This document shows, piece after piece, positions 48,678 to 58,117 of a stretch of DNA of 63,933 nucleotides (its first letter is position 1; every line of letters starts with the position of its first letter). The stretch is from Nannocystaceae bacterium. Its GTDB lineage: Bacteria > Myxococcota_A > Polyangia > Nannocystales > Nannocystaceae. Location: the NCBI GenBank assembly GCA_019694555.1, contig JAIBBS010000022.1, forward strand, positions 1-63,933, given 5' to 3'. The notes below the pieces were generated by a model. That model ran no database searches, was not told where the DNA came from, and worked only from the letters and a program-made list of their open reading frames with translations. The position numbers and the translations under genes are program-made.

Positions 48678-49298
48678 GCAGAGCCCCAGCGTCGCGAGCA
48701 CCGTCGCGCGCTCGGCGTGGGCGCGACGCGTCGTCGGGTGTGCGCCGATGATGCAGGCCCGGGGCACGTGGCGCACGAGCACCACGCCGTTGGGCGCGAC
48801 GAAGATGCCCAGCCCGGCCGCGCGCAGCCGGGCCGGATCGACCTCCAGCAGCCACGCGACCTGGGCCCGCTTGCCGACCTTGGCCGCGGGATCGTCGGCC
48901 AGGTGCACATGGGTGCGGCGCATCGGCGACAGCCCTTCGATCGCGATGGCCGCGATCGCGGCGGTGTCGGTCCCGTGCCACAGCGACGTCGTGCCCGTCC
49001 ATGGCTGCCACGATCGCTCCAGGCCCTCGCGCGTCACCGCGGTGTTGTCGCGCGAGTGTCCCTGGCACGCACGCACGCGATCGCCATCGAGCTGCAGTCG
49101 CCGCTTGTCGTTGGTCGCGACCGCGTGCTGCAGCTGCGCGAGGTCCAGGCCCGTCGCGGCGAGCACCGCGGCGATCGGCACCCAGCCGGCCTCGTCCATC
49201 GGCAAGCCCATGCTCGCGCCGCCGTGGCGCAGCAGCCACGACAGCCGGCGGCTGCGTGCGATCGTCGCGCCATCGCGCGCGTCGGGATCGTCGCTCAT
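48657..49298 (-). CDS. kptA: RNA 2'-phosphotransferase (Tpt1/KptA family)
   Basis: 213 residues. Tpt1 enzymes move an internal RNA 2'-phosphate to NAD+, giving ADP-ribose cyclic phosphate and nicotinamide; in bacteria, which lack fungal-type tRNA splicing, the target is unclear, RNA repair being one idea. Motifs: LSWLLRHGG with the catalytic Arg-His, GLPMDEAGWVPI, NDKRRLQLDGDRVRACQGHS, LWHGTD, GLSPMRRTHVHLA and the NAD-site region VWLLEVD-like AWLLEVD. The ATG at 49298 overlaps the stop of the hybrid histidine kinase (ATGA). Its C-terminus is encoded by a repeat. Confidence 0.9.
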   Translation of the reverse strand: MSDDPDARDGATIARSRRLSWLLRHGGASMGLPMDEAGWVPIAAVLAATGLDLAQLQHAVATNDKRRLQLDGDRVRACQGHSRDNTAVTREGLERSWQPWTGTTSLWHGTDTAAIAAIAIEGLSPMRRTHVHLADDPAAKVGKRAQVAWLLEVDPARLRAAGLGIFVAPNGVVLVRHVPRACIIGAHPTTRRAHAERATVLATLGLCEPVRGS

Positions 49299-52200
49299 GC
49301 CTGCGGCAGTGTAGCTGCCGCCGCGACCGCCGCGACCAGCTCTCGCGCGCGCACCGGCTTGACCAGCAAGCGACCCGGCAACGCCGAGGCCTCGTCGTGC
49401 TCGAGGAAGCCCGAGACGAACACCACCGCGCACGCGGGATGCTGCGCGAGCACGCGCTGGGCCAGCTCGGGCCCCGAGCAGCCGGGCATCATCACGTCGC
49501 TCACGAGCACGTCGGGTCGCAGCCCCTGCTCGATCGCGGCCAGCACCGCGCTGGGATCGGCGAAGCCGCGCGGCGCGTAGCCGCCACGGCGCAGCGACAG
49601 CAGCAGCGACTCGCGCACCAGCTCGTCGTCGTCGCAGACCACGACCTCGACCGGCTCGTCGGCCGGCCGCGCGCGTCGGGGCGTGCTCGGCACCGCGTGC
49701 ACCGGCGCGACCTCGGGGAGCGCGATGGTGGCGACGGTGCCGCGACCGAGCTCGCTGTCGAGCTGCAGCGTGCCGCCCGACTGCGCGGCGAAGCCCAGCA
49801 CCGACGGCAGGCCCAGGCCGGTGCCGTTGCTGCGCGAGGTGTAAAACGGCTCGACGACCTTGGCCAGCGCGTCGGCGGCGATCCCGACGCCGTGATCACG
49901 GACCGACAGCAGCACCCAGCGCGCGGCGCCCTGCGGCAGCGCGGGCACGCGTGCACGCGCGGCACCGTCGTCGAGCACGACGACCTCGATCGTGATCTCG
50001 CCGCCGCTGGGCATCGCCTCCTGGGCGTTGAGCACGAGGTTGACCAGCGCGAGCTCGAGCTGGGTCGGGTCGGCCCGCACGCCCGCGGCCAGAGCCGGCA
50101 GCGACAGCGTCACGCGGACATCGCGACGCAGCAGCGCGCCGATCATCCCTTGCAGCTCGCGCACCAGCGTGGCGGCATCGAACGACTGCGGCGTGAGCGG
50201 CTGCCGGCGCGCGAACGCCAGCAGCTGCCGCGTGAGCGTGGCACCGCGGTCGACACAGGCCTGCAGCGTCCCCACCGCGGCGGCGTCGGGTCCCTCGGCC
50301 GGCAGCTGTTCCTGCAGTGCATCGGCGACGCCGCGCACCGCCGTGAGCAGGTTGTTGAAGTCGTGCGCGATGCCGCCGGCCAGCCGCCCGACCGCCTCGA
50401 GCCGCTCGGACTGCGACAGCCGCTCGGCCAGCTGGCGCTCGCGTGCCTCGGCGGCGACCTGGGCCGAGACGTCGACCGCACGCGCGAGCTGACGATCGTC
50501 GTCGAAGCGCGTGCGCAGCAGCGATGCGAACGTCGGCGCGCTTGCACCGATCACGGCCTGCGGACCTGCGGGCTCGCGGGCGGGCTCGAACAGGCGGTCG
50601 AACGCGTCGCCCACCGGATCGCGCCCGAGCAGCCGCGCGGCGGCGGGGTTGGCCTGCTCGACGCGACCGTCGGCATCGAGCACGAACAGCGCATCGGAGC
50701 CGCCGTCGAACACGCGGCGGTAGTGGGCCTCGCGATCGCGCAGCGCGGTCTCGACCGCGGCGCGCGAGGCCACCTCCGCACGCAGCGTCCGCACGTGCGC
50801 GCGCAGCCATCGCGCGCGCGCAGCCACGCCGGCCGCCACCGCAGCGAGCGCGGCCGCCACCGCCGCGAGCTGCAGCGGCCAGCGTTGGTGCCACGCCGGC
50901 GGCAGCGTGAACGCCAGCACCGTGGGCGTGGACCAACGCCCGTCCTCGGCCGAGGCCCGCAGCTCGAGCACGTGGCGACCCGGCGGCAGCGCGGCCCACG
51001 TGAGCGTGCGTTCGGGACCCGCGACCTGCCACGGTGGCTCGGACTCGCCATCGCGGTGCAGGCGGTACTCGAACATGGCCAGCTCGGGGTGGCGCAGGAT
51101 CGGCGAGGTGAAGGCGACCTCGAGCCGACCAGGACCGGGCACGAGCACGGCCTCGTCGCCGCGTGGCAGCGGTGATCCGTCCACGTTCGCGTGCAGCAGC
51201 TGCACCGGCGAGGCCGGCGGCGTGTCGGCGATGGCCCGGGGATCGAGCCGCAGCAGCCCCGCGATCGTCGGCAACAGCAGCACGCCGCCGCGCGTGATGA
51301 TGCCCGCGGGCTGTCCGCCGCCGTTGCCCTCGGGCGTGGCCCAGCGGCGTGCCCGCAGGCGTTGCGACGGATCGACCAGGCGGGCCTCGAGCTCCGCCCG
51401 CGACACCCTCGCCAGACCGCGGTTGCCGTGCAGCCACAGCCCGCCGCGACCGTCGTCGAGGATCGCCGAGACCACGTCCTCCGCGAGGCCATCGGCGCGC
51501 GTCAGCCGGTGCAGCGTGCCCTCGCGCAGCACGCCCAGTCCGCCGCCGTAGCTGCCGATCCATACCGTGTCGTCGTCGTCGACGCGGAGGCTGCGGATCT
51601 CGCCGATCGGCAGACCGTCGCGATGATCCCAGCGCGTGAGCACGCCGCGGTGCAGTCGCGTGAGCGCATCGTGTCCGCCGAACCACAGCGCGCCACCGTG
51701 GCCCGCCGCGATCGCCACGATGCGCGTGAGCCCGACGTCCAGCGGCGTGGCCACGCCGTCGCGGACCACGAACGCGCCGCCGCTGTTGGTCCCGACCACC
51801 AGCTCGCGCGTGCCCTCGCGCTCGCGCGCGAGGATCACCTGCACGTCGTGTTCCAGGTCGATCACGAACTCGGTGTGGTCATCGGGATCCAGACGCAGCA
51901 GCAGCGTGTCGGCGCCGACGTAGACCCCGTCGGCGCCGTGCGCCAGCGCGCGCACGGTGCCGCCCGCGATCGAGCGCATCGAACCATCGGGCGCGAGCGC
52001 GATCAGGCCGCCCGGAGCGCTGCCCGAACCCAGCAGCACCGTGCCATCGCTGCGCTCGAGCACCGGCAGCACGTCGCCGCCGGCCCAGCGCACGTCCCAG
52101 TCCTCGCGCACGAAGCGATGCAGCCCGTCGCCGGCGGTACCGACCCATAGGCCCTGCTCGCGATCGACGAACAGGTCGCGCACCGGTGCCGGCAGCTCGA

Positions 52201-52951
52201 CGCGTTCGGGCTCGCCCACGACGCGCAACCACGCGTCGCCGGCGGCGAAGACCGTGCCGTCGGCGGCGCGCACGAGCGCATGGGTGGGCGCGTGCTCGAG
52301 CCACTGCGCGCGCCCGTCGACGACGCGCACGACCCCGGCGTCGCCGCCGACGAGCAACGCATCGTCCGCGCGCTCCAGCGCGCGCACCGGCACGATCGGC
52401 GTCGCGATCGCGCGGATGGCCTCACCCTCGACGCGCAAGAGGCCGGCGTCGGTGCCGAGCCATGCGCCCGCGTCGTCGGTGACCACCGCCGAGGTCGCGC
52501 CGACCGGCAATGCCTCCCACGTGCCGTCGAAGCGCGCGGCACCGGTGGCACCGCCGACCCAGACCACGTCGCCGGCGGTGGCGATCGACCAGATCGCGCC
52601 GCCTTGCAGCGGTGCGAAGCGGGGCACGCTGCGGGTGCGCCCGTCGGGCTCGAGCGCGAGCACGTCGCCGTCCTGGAAGCCCAACCATCGCGTGCCCGCG
52701 GCGTCGACGGTGAGCGCGGTGATGCGGATCGAGTTCCACTGCGACAGCGAGGCTGCGTCCATCGCCTCGAAGCGATGTCCGTCGTAGCGCGCGAAGCCGC
52801 CGAAGGTGCCGAGGTCGAGCCAGCCGTCGGGGCTCTGCGCGATCGCAGTGATCGACGATTGCGGCAGGCCGTCGTCGACGGCCCAACGCACCTCGCGGTA
52901 CCGCCCCAGCGGCGAGGTCGCGAGCGACAGTGACAACAGCGCGAGCAGCAC
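49295..52951 (-). CDS. Hybrid histidine kinase with sensory propellers
   Basis: 1218 residues from GTG 52951. After a signal-like start come two-component-regulator propeller repeats (about 20-600: WAVDDGLPQSSITAIAQSPDGWLDLGT, TRWLGFQDGDVLALEPDG), a Y_Y_Y domain (about 610-685), one membrane helix (about 690-712), a PAS domain (about 735-800), a HisKA helix with phospho-acceptor His863 in GGIAHDFNNLL, an ATPase domain (NLVLNAQEAM, DHGVGI, GTGLGL), and a receiver domain (about 1100-1218) with DDD, Asp1152 in SDVMMP and the Lys of LLVKP. No DNA-binding domain is fused. A periplasmic ligand is probably sensed. kptA is translationally coupled downstream. Confidence 0.93.
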   Translation of the reverse strand: MLLALLSLSLATSPLGRYREVRWAVDDGLPQSSITAIAQSPDGWLDLGTFGGFARYDGHRFEAMDAASLSQWNSIRITALTVDAAGTRWLGFQDGDVLALEPDGRTRSVPRFAPLQGGAIWSIATAGDVVWVGGATGAARFDGTWEALPVGATSAVVTDDAGAWLGTDAGLLRVEGEAIRAIATPIVPVRALERADDALLVGGDAGVVRVVDGRAQWLEHAPTHALVRAADGTVFAAGDAWLRVVGEPERVELPAPVRDLFVDREQGLWVGTAGDGLHRFVREDWDVRWAGGDVLPVLERSDGTVLLGSGSAPGGLIALAPDGSMRSIAGGTVRALAHGADGVYVGADTLLLRLDPDDHTEFVIDLEHDVQVILAREREGTRELVVGTNSGGAFVVRDGVATPLDVGLTRIVAIAAGHGGALWFGGHDALTRLHRGVLTRWDHRDGLPIGEIRSLRVDDDDTVWIGSYGGGLGVLREGTLHRLTRADGLAEDVVSAILDDGRGGLWLHGNRGLARVSRAELEARLVDPSQRLRARRWATPEGNGGGQPAGIITRGGVLLLPTIAGLLRLDPRAIADTPPASPVQLLHANVDGSPLPRGDEAVLVPGPGRLEVAFTSPILRHPELAMFEYRLHRDGESEPPWQVAGPERTLTWAALPPGRHVLELRASAEDGRWSTPTVLAFTLPPAWHQRWPLQLAAVAAALAAVAAGVAARARWLRAHVRTLRAEVASRAAVETALRDREAHYRRVFDGGSDALFVLDADGRVEQANPAAARLLGRDPVGDAFDRLFEPAREPAGPQAVIGASAPTFASLLRTRFDDDRQLARAVDVSAQVAAEARERQLAERLSQSERLEAVGRLAGGIAHDFNNLLTAVRGVADALQEQLPAEGPDAAAVGTLQACVDRGATLTRQLLAFARRQPLTPQSFDAATLVRELQGMIGALLRRDVRVTLSLPALAAGVRADPTQLELALVNLVLNAQEAMPSGGEITIEVVVLDDGAARARVPALPQGAARWVLLSVRDHGVGIAADALAKVVEPFYTSRSNGTGLGLPSVLGFAAQSGGTLQLDSELGRGTVATIALPEVAPVHAVPSTPRRARPADEPVEVVVCDDDELVRESLLLSLRRGGYAPRGFADPSAVLAAIEQGLRPDVLVSDVMMPGCSGPELAQRVLAQHPACAVVFVSGFLEHDEASALPGRLLVKPVRARELVAAVAAAATLPQA

Positions 52952-53105
52952 CAGGGTCGATCATAGTCCGTGCGCGCGCCCGCGTTGATGCACCGTGCTT
53001 TCGCGGTGGTTGCAGCGAGCGCGGTGTCCCGAGGCAGGACACGGCGGCGTGGTGCAGGATCCCGAAGCTGCCGCGGCGCGCTCGGTCGCGCGCGCGACCG
53101 GGGCC

Positions 53106-54083
53106 TCAGCGTGCGGTTGCGTACGCGCCGGTGCGCCGTGGCGGCGGCGCGTGGCGGGGCGGCGGCGCGGCGCCGCGGACCTCGAGCAGGTCGCCCAGGT
53201 CGATCACGCGGGTGGCCTCGGCCAGGATCTCGCGCGAGACCGGGCCCGGGCGATCGGTGAGCTGACGGTCGAGCGCGCGCAGCCCCTCGTGATCGGGCTG
53301 CCACGACAAGCCGCGGTGGATCACCGCGCGCGCGGCATCGGCCTGCACGGGACCTGCGGCCGCGAGCCGCACGGCGAGCAGACGCATGACCTCGGCGGCG
53401 CGCTCCCTGCGACCGAGCAGCACGAACGCCTCGGCCATGCCCTCGAGCGCGACCGCGTCGCCGGGCGCCTGCGCGAGGATGCAGCGGATCGCGGCGACCG
53501 CACGATGGACGTCGCGCGCACGCAGGTGCGCATCGGCGGCGGCGCGCAGGCTCGGCAGGTGCTGTGGCGCGAGCCGCAGCGCGCGGACGCACAACGATTG
53601 CGCGCGCGCATGCCGACCGGCGGTGAGCTCGAGCTGGGCCAGGGTCGCGAGCTGCTCCGCGGCGAGCTCGTACGCGCCGGCACGTTGCGCGAGATCGGCG
53701 AGCACGAGCCGGCGCATCGGCGTGGCGTCGGCCTGCACCGCCACCGTCGCGGCGGCGAGCGCCTGCGGCACCCGGGCCCAGCGCAGCTCGTCGCGCACGA
53801 CCCCGTCGAGGGTCTCCGCCGCCTGGCGCGACTGGCCCAGCGCCAGCTGCAGCTCGCCGATGCGCAGGCGCACACCCGGGTCGTGGTCGAGCCGCGCGAT
53901 GCGGGCATGGATCGCGAGCGCGCGCGCGTGGTCGCCCTGCTGCTCGCACTGCAGCGCCGCGGTTCGGTACATCCCCAGCGCCGGCGCGAGCTGGCCCACG
54001 GAGGCGAACCAGTCGGCGTGCTGCAGCTGCGCGTCGATCTGCGACGGCTGCGACGGTAGTGGCATCGGAGCGCCGTGAGCCAT
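53106..54083 (-). CDS. TPR protein
   Basis: 325 residues, no signal peptide, so probably cytoplasmic. Tetratricopeptide-like helices run through most of it: ADWFASVGQLAPALGMYRTAALQCEQQGDHARALAIHARIARLDHD, LAGRHARAQSLCVRALRLAPQHLPSLRAAADAHL, ALEGMAEAFVLLGRRERAAEVMRLL. The start follows MAHGAPMPLP; a later ATG (54065) is possible. The last 25 residues are Pro/Arg-rich. It lies 92 bases after the sigma factor gene and may act with it as a partner or adaptor, but no anti-sigma features are seen. Confidence 0.78.
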   Translation of the reverse strand: MAHGAPMPLPSQPSQIDAQLQHADWFASVGQLAPALGMYRTAALQCEQQGDHARALAIHARIARLDHDPGVRLRIGELQLALGQSRQAAETLDGVVRDELRWARVPQALAAATVAVQADATPMRRLVLADLAQRAGAYELAAEQLATLAQLELTAGRHARAQSLCVRALRLAPQHLPSLRAAADAHLRARDVHRAVAAIRCILAQAPGDAVALEGMAEAFVLLGRRERAAEVMRLLAVRLAAAGPVQADAARAVIHRGLSWQPDHEGLRALDRQLTDRPGPVSREILAEATRVIDLGDLLEVRGAAPPPRHAPPPRRTGAYATAR

Positions 54084-54175
54084 GAACCCCCTGCTCTCGG
54101 GAGGTCAGACACCGGCTCCGCGGATTCTTGCGGCCGGGTCCGACAAAACGGGTGCACCCGCCCCCCAAGGCCGGG

Positions 54176-54811
54176 TCAGCTGCCCAGCTCGAGCCCGCGC
54201 ACCGAGCCCAGCCAGGCGTCGAGGTCGGCCAGCAGGGAGTCGCGGGAGCCCGGCACCGCGGGCAGCGCCGCGATCGCGTCCTGCAGCGCCTTGCGGGTCC
54301 GCGACAGCCGGGTGGTGATGGTGCTGACCGGCGCGCCCAGCACCTGCGAGATCTCGGAGGTCTTGAGCCCCTCCCAGTAGAACAACACGAGCAGCATCTG
54401 GGCCTCGACGTCGAGCAGCTGCATCGCGCGCAGCAGCAGCGTCTGCTGTTCGTAGCCCGCGACGATGCGGCTCGCGGTCGGCGCGGGATCGGTCGCACCC
54501 GAGACGTCGCCGTCGTCGAACACGTTGGACTCGACCACGCGCGTGCGCAGATGGTTGAGCAACAACCGCCGCGCGATGCCGAACAGAAACGGTCGGAAGC
54601 TCTCGGCCTCGCGCAGCCGCTCGCGACCCTCGACGCAGGCCAAGAAGGTCCGCTGCGTCAGATCCTCGGCCGCACCGCCGACCCGCAGATCGAAGAAGCG
54701 CAGCACCGAGCGGTAGTAGCGATCGACCAGCTCGGTCGCGGCGACGCGATCGCCCTGGCCCCACGCGGCCAGCAGCTCGCCATCGGTGCGCGGCGCCGGC
54801 CCGGGGTCCAC
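54176..54811 (-). CDS. ECF-type RNA polymerase sigma factor
   Basis: 211 residues. GTG at 54811 is the first start that keeps the whole family region. Region 2: ELVDRYYRSVLRFFDLRV, AEDLTQRTFLACVEGRERL, SFRPFLFGIARRLLLNHLR; region 4: LLLVLFYWEGLKTSEISQVLGAPVSTITTRLSRTRKAL-like helix-turn-helix. It lacks region 1 and 3, as ECF factors do. No anti-sigma gene is next to it. The upstream gene (52 bases) is a secreted propeller protein and the downstream one a TPR protein; a Ser/Thr kinase lies beyond. Confidence 0.92.
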   Translation of the reverse strand: MDPGPAPRTDGELLAAWGQGDRVAATELVDRYYRSVLRFFDLRVGGAAEDLTQRTFLACVEGRERLREAESFRPFLFGIARRLLLNHLRTRVVESNVFDDGDVSGATDPAPTASRIVAGYEQQTLLLRAMQLLDVEAQMLLVLFYWEGLKTSEISQVLGAPVSTITTRLSRTRKALQDAIAALPAVPGSRDSLLADLDAWLGSVRGLELGS

Positions 54812-54863
54812 GCGGCAAGTGTGCGACCGCCCGCCGGTCCGGTGCAACCGCGGCCGCAGCCGC

Positions 54864-56318
54864 TCACGGCGTGTACTTGCGCACCCAGATGTCCCAGCTG
54901 GTCTGCGGCGTCGAGACGTAGCCGCACGCCAAGATGTTGCCTGCGGGATCGAAGCCCAGGCCCCAGATGGTGTCGCGATCGCCCGCGGGCCCGCTGACGG
55001 TCTCGGTCCAGCGCGCGTTGCCCTCGGCGTCGTAGCGGCGGATCCACGCGTCGGTGCTGCCGGCACCCGCGCCCATCTCACCGCCGACGACGAAGCCGCC
55101 ATCGCGCGCGGCGGCGATCACGTTCGCGCGATCGTCCGCGCCCGCGGGGCTGCCGACGATGTCCTGCCACAACAGCGCGCCGCCGGGATCGCGACGCTGC
55201 AGCCACATGTCGTTGTCGCCGGCGTCGGCGCGACGCCAACCCGCGAGCAACAGATCGCCGTTGAGCGCCGCGCGGACCGTCGTCCAGGTGCCGGGCGGCT
55301 CGGTCATCGCGCCTTCGTCGACCCACACGTCGTTGCCCGCGCCATCGAAGCGCGCGAGCCAGTAGAACTGCTCGTTGGCGGTGGTCTGGCGGTAGCCCAC
55401 GCCGACGAACGCGTCGTCGAGCGCGATCACGGCGTGGCCGCGATCGGGCATGCCGCCGGGGAAGCCCTCGCGCAGCTGCGTCCACCGCACCTGCTGGCCA
55501 TCGCCGCTGCGTCGCTGGAACCACAGATCGGTGTCGGTCGTGGTCGACGGCGTCGCGTACCCCAGCGCCACCAGATCGCCGTCGGGCGCGAACGCGATGC
55601 CACGGACCTCGTCGACGCCCGCGACACCGCCGTCTTGCTGCGCCGACCACAGCAGCAAGCCATCGCGGCTGAGCTTGCCGATCCACGCGTCGGGTCCACC
55701 CTCGGGCGTGTTGACGTAGCCCGCGACGACGAAGTCGTCGTTCGCGTCGGCGAGGATCGCCCAGCCCTCCTCGTCGGCCATCGCACCGCCGTCGAGCACC
55801 CAGGTCCAGACCTCGGTGCCGTCGTTGCGATACTTGCGGATCCACAGGTTGAAGCCCTGATCGGCGACGCTGACGTGACCGATCACCGCGAAGTCGCCGT
55901 GGCTGTCGACCGCCAGCGCGTAGGCACGATCCTCGACGAAGCCGACGCTGGCGTAGGTCTTGGTCCACACCGGCTGGCCCGAGCGCGTGCAGTCGTGGTT
56001 GCAGCCGTCGCCGTCGACGTCGTTGCCGTCGTCGCACTGCTCGTCGTCGGACTGGTTGCCGTCGCCGCAGGCCTGCTCGGTGCAGTGGCCCGCGAGCCCG
56101 CCGCCGGCGAACTCGTGGTAGCGCCGCATCGACGCGCACGCGTCGTCGGGCACGCTGCAGTAGCCCACCGACTCGCAGCGCGCGTCGGCGCCCAGCGGCG
56201 CGCACTGCGAGTCCTCGTCGCAGTCGAACACCGCGGCCGGCAGACACGCCGGCGCGACACCGAGCAGCAGTGCCGCCGCGTGCACGCCGTGCCGGAAGAC
56301 CTCGCGCCGCGCTCGCAC
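54864..56318 (-). CDS. Secreted propeller protein with cysteine repeats
   Basis: 484 residues from GTG 56318; the GTG three bases upstream is also possible, and an AAGGGA ribosome site fits 56318 best. A signal peptide (HGVHAAALLLGVAPACLPA) is followed by Cys-rich segments (FDCDEDSQCAPLG; CGDGNQSDDEQCDDGNDVDGDGC). The rest (about 130-484) is a series of blades with recurring DLWFQRR/DMWLQRR/DAWIRRY and GDLVALGY-like units, typical of delta-60 or WD-like secreted propellers. Probably surface-exposed; ligand unknown. It lies upstream of, and probably with, the sigma factor gene. Confidence 0.8.
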   Translation of the reverse strand: MRARREVFRHGVHAAALLLGVAPACLPAAVFDCDEDSQCAPLGADARCESVGYCSVPDDACASMRRYHEFAGGGLAGHCTEQACGDGNQSDDEQCDDGNDVDGDGCNHDCTRSGQPVWTKTYASVGFVEDRAYALAVDSHGDFAVIGHVSVADQGFNLWIRKYRNDGTEVWTWVLDGGAMADEEGWAILADANDDFVVAGYVNTPEGGPDAWIGKLSRDGLLLWSAQQDGGVAGVDEVRGIAFAPDGDLVALGYATPSTTTDTDLWFQRRSGDGQQVRWTQLREGFPGGMPDRGHAVIALDDAFVGVGYRQTTANEQFYWLARFDGAGNDVWVDEGAMTEPPGTWTTVRAALNGDLLLAGWRRADAGDNDMWLQRRDPGGALLWQDIVGSPAGADDRANVIAAARDGGFVVGGEMGAGAGSTDAWIRRYDAEGNARWTETVSGPAGDRDTIWGLGFDPAGNILACGYVSTPQTSWDIWVRKYTP

Positions 56319-56442
56319 CACGTCCCTTGCGACTTTGCACCCCGCGGCCGCGCCCGTCCACGTGTGCGGCCACGGCCGTGCGCGCGCGCCGGCTGCTGGC
56401 GGCGCGGGCCTTGGGCTATCCTGGGTGCCCGTGTCCGCGCCC

Positions 56443-57927
56443 ATGGCAGCGGCGTCCGCCAACGCCTCCGAGTCCTTCGTCGGCACCACGGTGGGGCGCT
56501 CGTCGGCCACGCCGACGCGGCGCTACACGCTGCTGCGGCGGCTCGCCATCGGTGGCATGGGCGAGCTGCTGCTGGCGCGGGCCAGCGGCGCCGGCGGGGT
56601 GCAGAAGCTGGTCGCGATCAAGCGCATCCGCTCCGAGTACGCCTCCGACCCGGCGTTCGTGTCGATGTTCCTCAACGAGGCGCGACTGGCGGCCACGCTC
56701 GATCACCCCAACGTCGTGCGCACCTACGACCTGGTCGACGACGACGGCAGCTTCTTCATGGTGATGGAGTACCTGCACGGCGAGTCGCTGGGCCGGCTGC
56801 TCAACCACGTCGTGGCCATGCGCGAGCGCGTGCCCTTGGTGCACGTGATCACCATCGCGCTGGGCATCGCGGCGGGGCTGCACTGCGCCCACGAGCGCCG
56901 CGGCGTCGACGGACGCCCGCTGGACATCGTGCACCGCGACCTCTCGCCGGGGAACGTGTTTCTCACCTACGAGGGCGGCGTGAAGCTGCTCGACTTCGGC
57001 ATCGCCAAGGCCACCAGCCGCACCTCGATCACGCTGGGGCCCACGCGCAAGGGCAAGGTCTCGTACATGTCGCCCGAGCAGTGCGTCGGCGCCGAGGTCG
57101 ATCGCCGCAGCGACATCTTCGCGCTCGGGGTCGTGCTGTGGGAGCTGTGCACCGGGCGACGGCTGTTCCGCGGCGACAACGAGTTCGCGATCATGAACCA
57201 GATCACGACCGTGGATGCGCCGGCGGCCAACGCGGTGGTGCCGGAGCTGCCGCGCGAGCTGTCGGACATCCTCGCGCGCGCGCTGCAGCGCGAGCCGGCA
57301 GCGCGCTACCAGAGCGCGATGGAGCTGCACGACGCGGTCGAGTCGTTCGCGGCGGCGATGCGGCTGCTGCCCTCGGCCGCAGCGCTGGGTCGCTACCTCG
57401 CCGAGGTCTGCGGCGAGCGCGAGTACCCCTCGGTCGAGCCGGCGCCCGAGTTCGCCGATCGGATGGCCGCGACCCTGGTCGTGGCCGGCGCGGCACCGCG
57501 GCGCGGCGGTCGTCGATCGCTGGGCCTCGTCGCGGCGCTGGTCGGCGGCGTCGTGGTCGGCGGCGCGGCGGTGGCCATCGTCGGTGGCGGCGCGACGCCG
57601 CGCGAGGTCGCGGCCTCGCCGAGCGAGCCGGCCGCCGCGAGCACAGCGGCCGCGCCGGCAGCAGCCGCACCGATTCCGGTCGCGGTGCCGATCGCTGCGC
57701 CTGCGGCCAGCCCCGCGAGCCCACCGAGCCCGACGGTCGCAGCGACCACGGGCGCTGGCGAGGCCGAGCCCGCGAGCGAGGCGAGCACGAGCCCGCCACC
57801 GGTCGGCGAGCTCGCGGGACGTCGTCGCAACGCCCGGGCCAAGCGCAGCGCCAGCACGCCCGAGCCGGCGCCGCGCAAGTCCGACAAGTCCGTGCGCGGC
57901 GTCGACGGCTTGCTGCCGGGCGGTTGA
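56443..57927 (+). CDS. Membrane Ser/Thr protein kinase
   Basis: 494 residues from ATG 56443 (a GTG at 56431 would add four). Hanks-type kinase domain (about 28-300): glycine loop LAIGGMGE, VAIK with Lys60, HRDLSPGN with Asp166, DFG with Asp184, SYMSPEQ. A membrane helix (about 352-372, LVAALVGGVVVGGAAVAIVGG) follows a linker. The C-terminal tail (about 120 residues) is Ala/Pro/Ser/Thr-rich, with no sensor domain. All catalytic residues are in place. Divergent from the propeller/sigma unit by 124 bases, and followed by a TPR membrane protein, so this may be a signalling set. Confidence 0.93.
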   Translation: MAAASANASESFVGTTVGRSSATPTRRYTLLRRLAIGGMGELLLARASGAGGVQKLVAIKRIRSEYASDPAFVSMFLNEARLAATLDHPNVVRTYDLVDDDGSFFMVMEYLHGESLGRLLNHVVAMRERVPLVHVITIALGIAAGLHCAHERRGVDGRPLDIVHRDLSPGNVFLTYEGGVKLLDFGIAKATSRTSITLGPTRKGKVSYMSPEQCVGAEVDRRSDIFALGVVLWELCTGRRLFRGDNEFAIMNQITTVDAPAANAVVPELPRELSDILARALQREPAARYQSAMELHDAVESFAAAMRLLPSAAALGRYLAEVCGEREYPSVEPAPEFADRMAATLVVAGAAPRRGGRRSLGLVAALVGGVVVGGAAVAIVGGGATPREVAASPSEPAAASTAAAPAAAAPIPVAVPIAAPAASPASPPSPTVAATTGAGEAEPASEASTSPPPVGELAGRRRNARAKRSASTPEPAPRKSDKSVRGVDGLLPGG

Positions 57928-58117
57928 TTGATCGCCGCTGCGACGGCAGTGGTGCACGCGGCACGCGGACGCGTCATCGCAGGCGACGTCGTTCGCTGCA
58001 GCGGCCCGACGAAACAGCGACGCGAGCCACGTCGATGGCGGTCGGGATCGCGCCTTGCGAGCGCCGTGGGCTTGGGGCACCTTGGACGCCCAGCGGTGAT
58101 CCGACCGCTGCCGTCGA

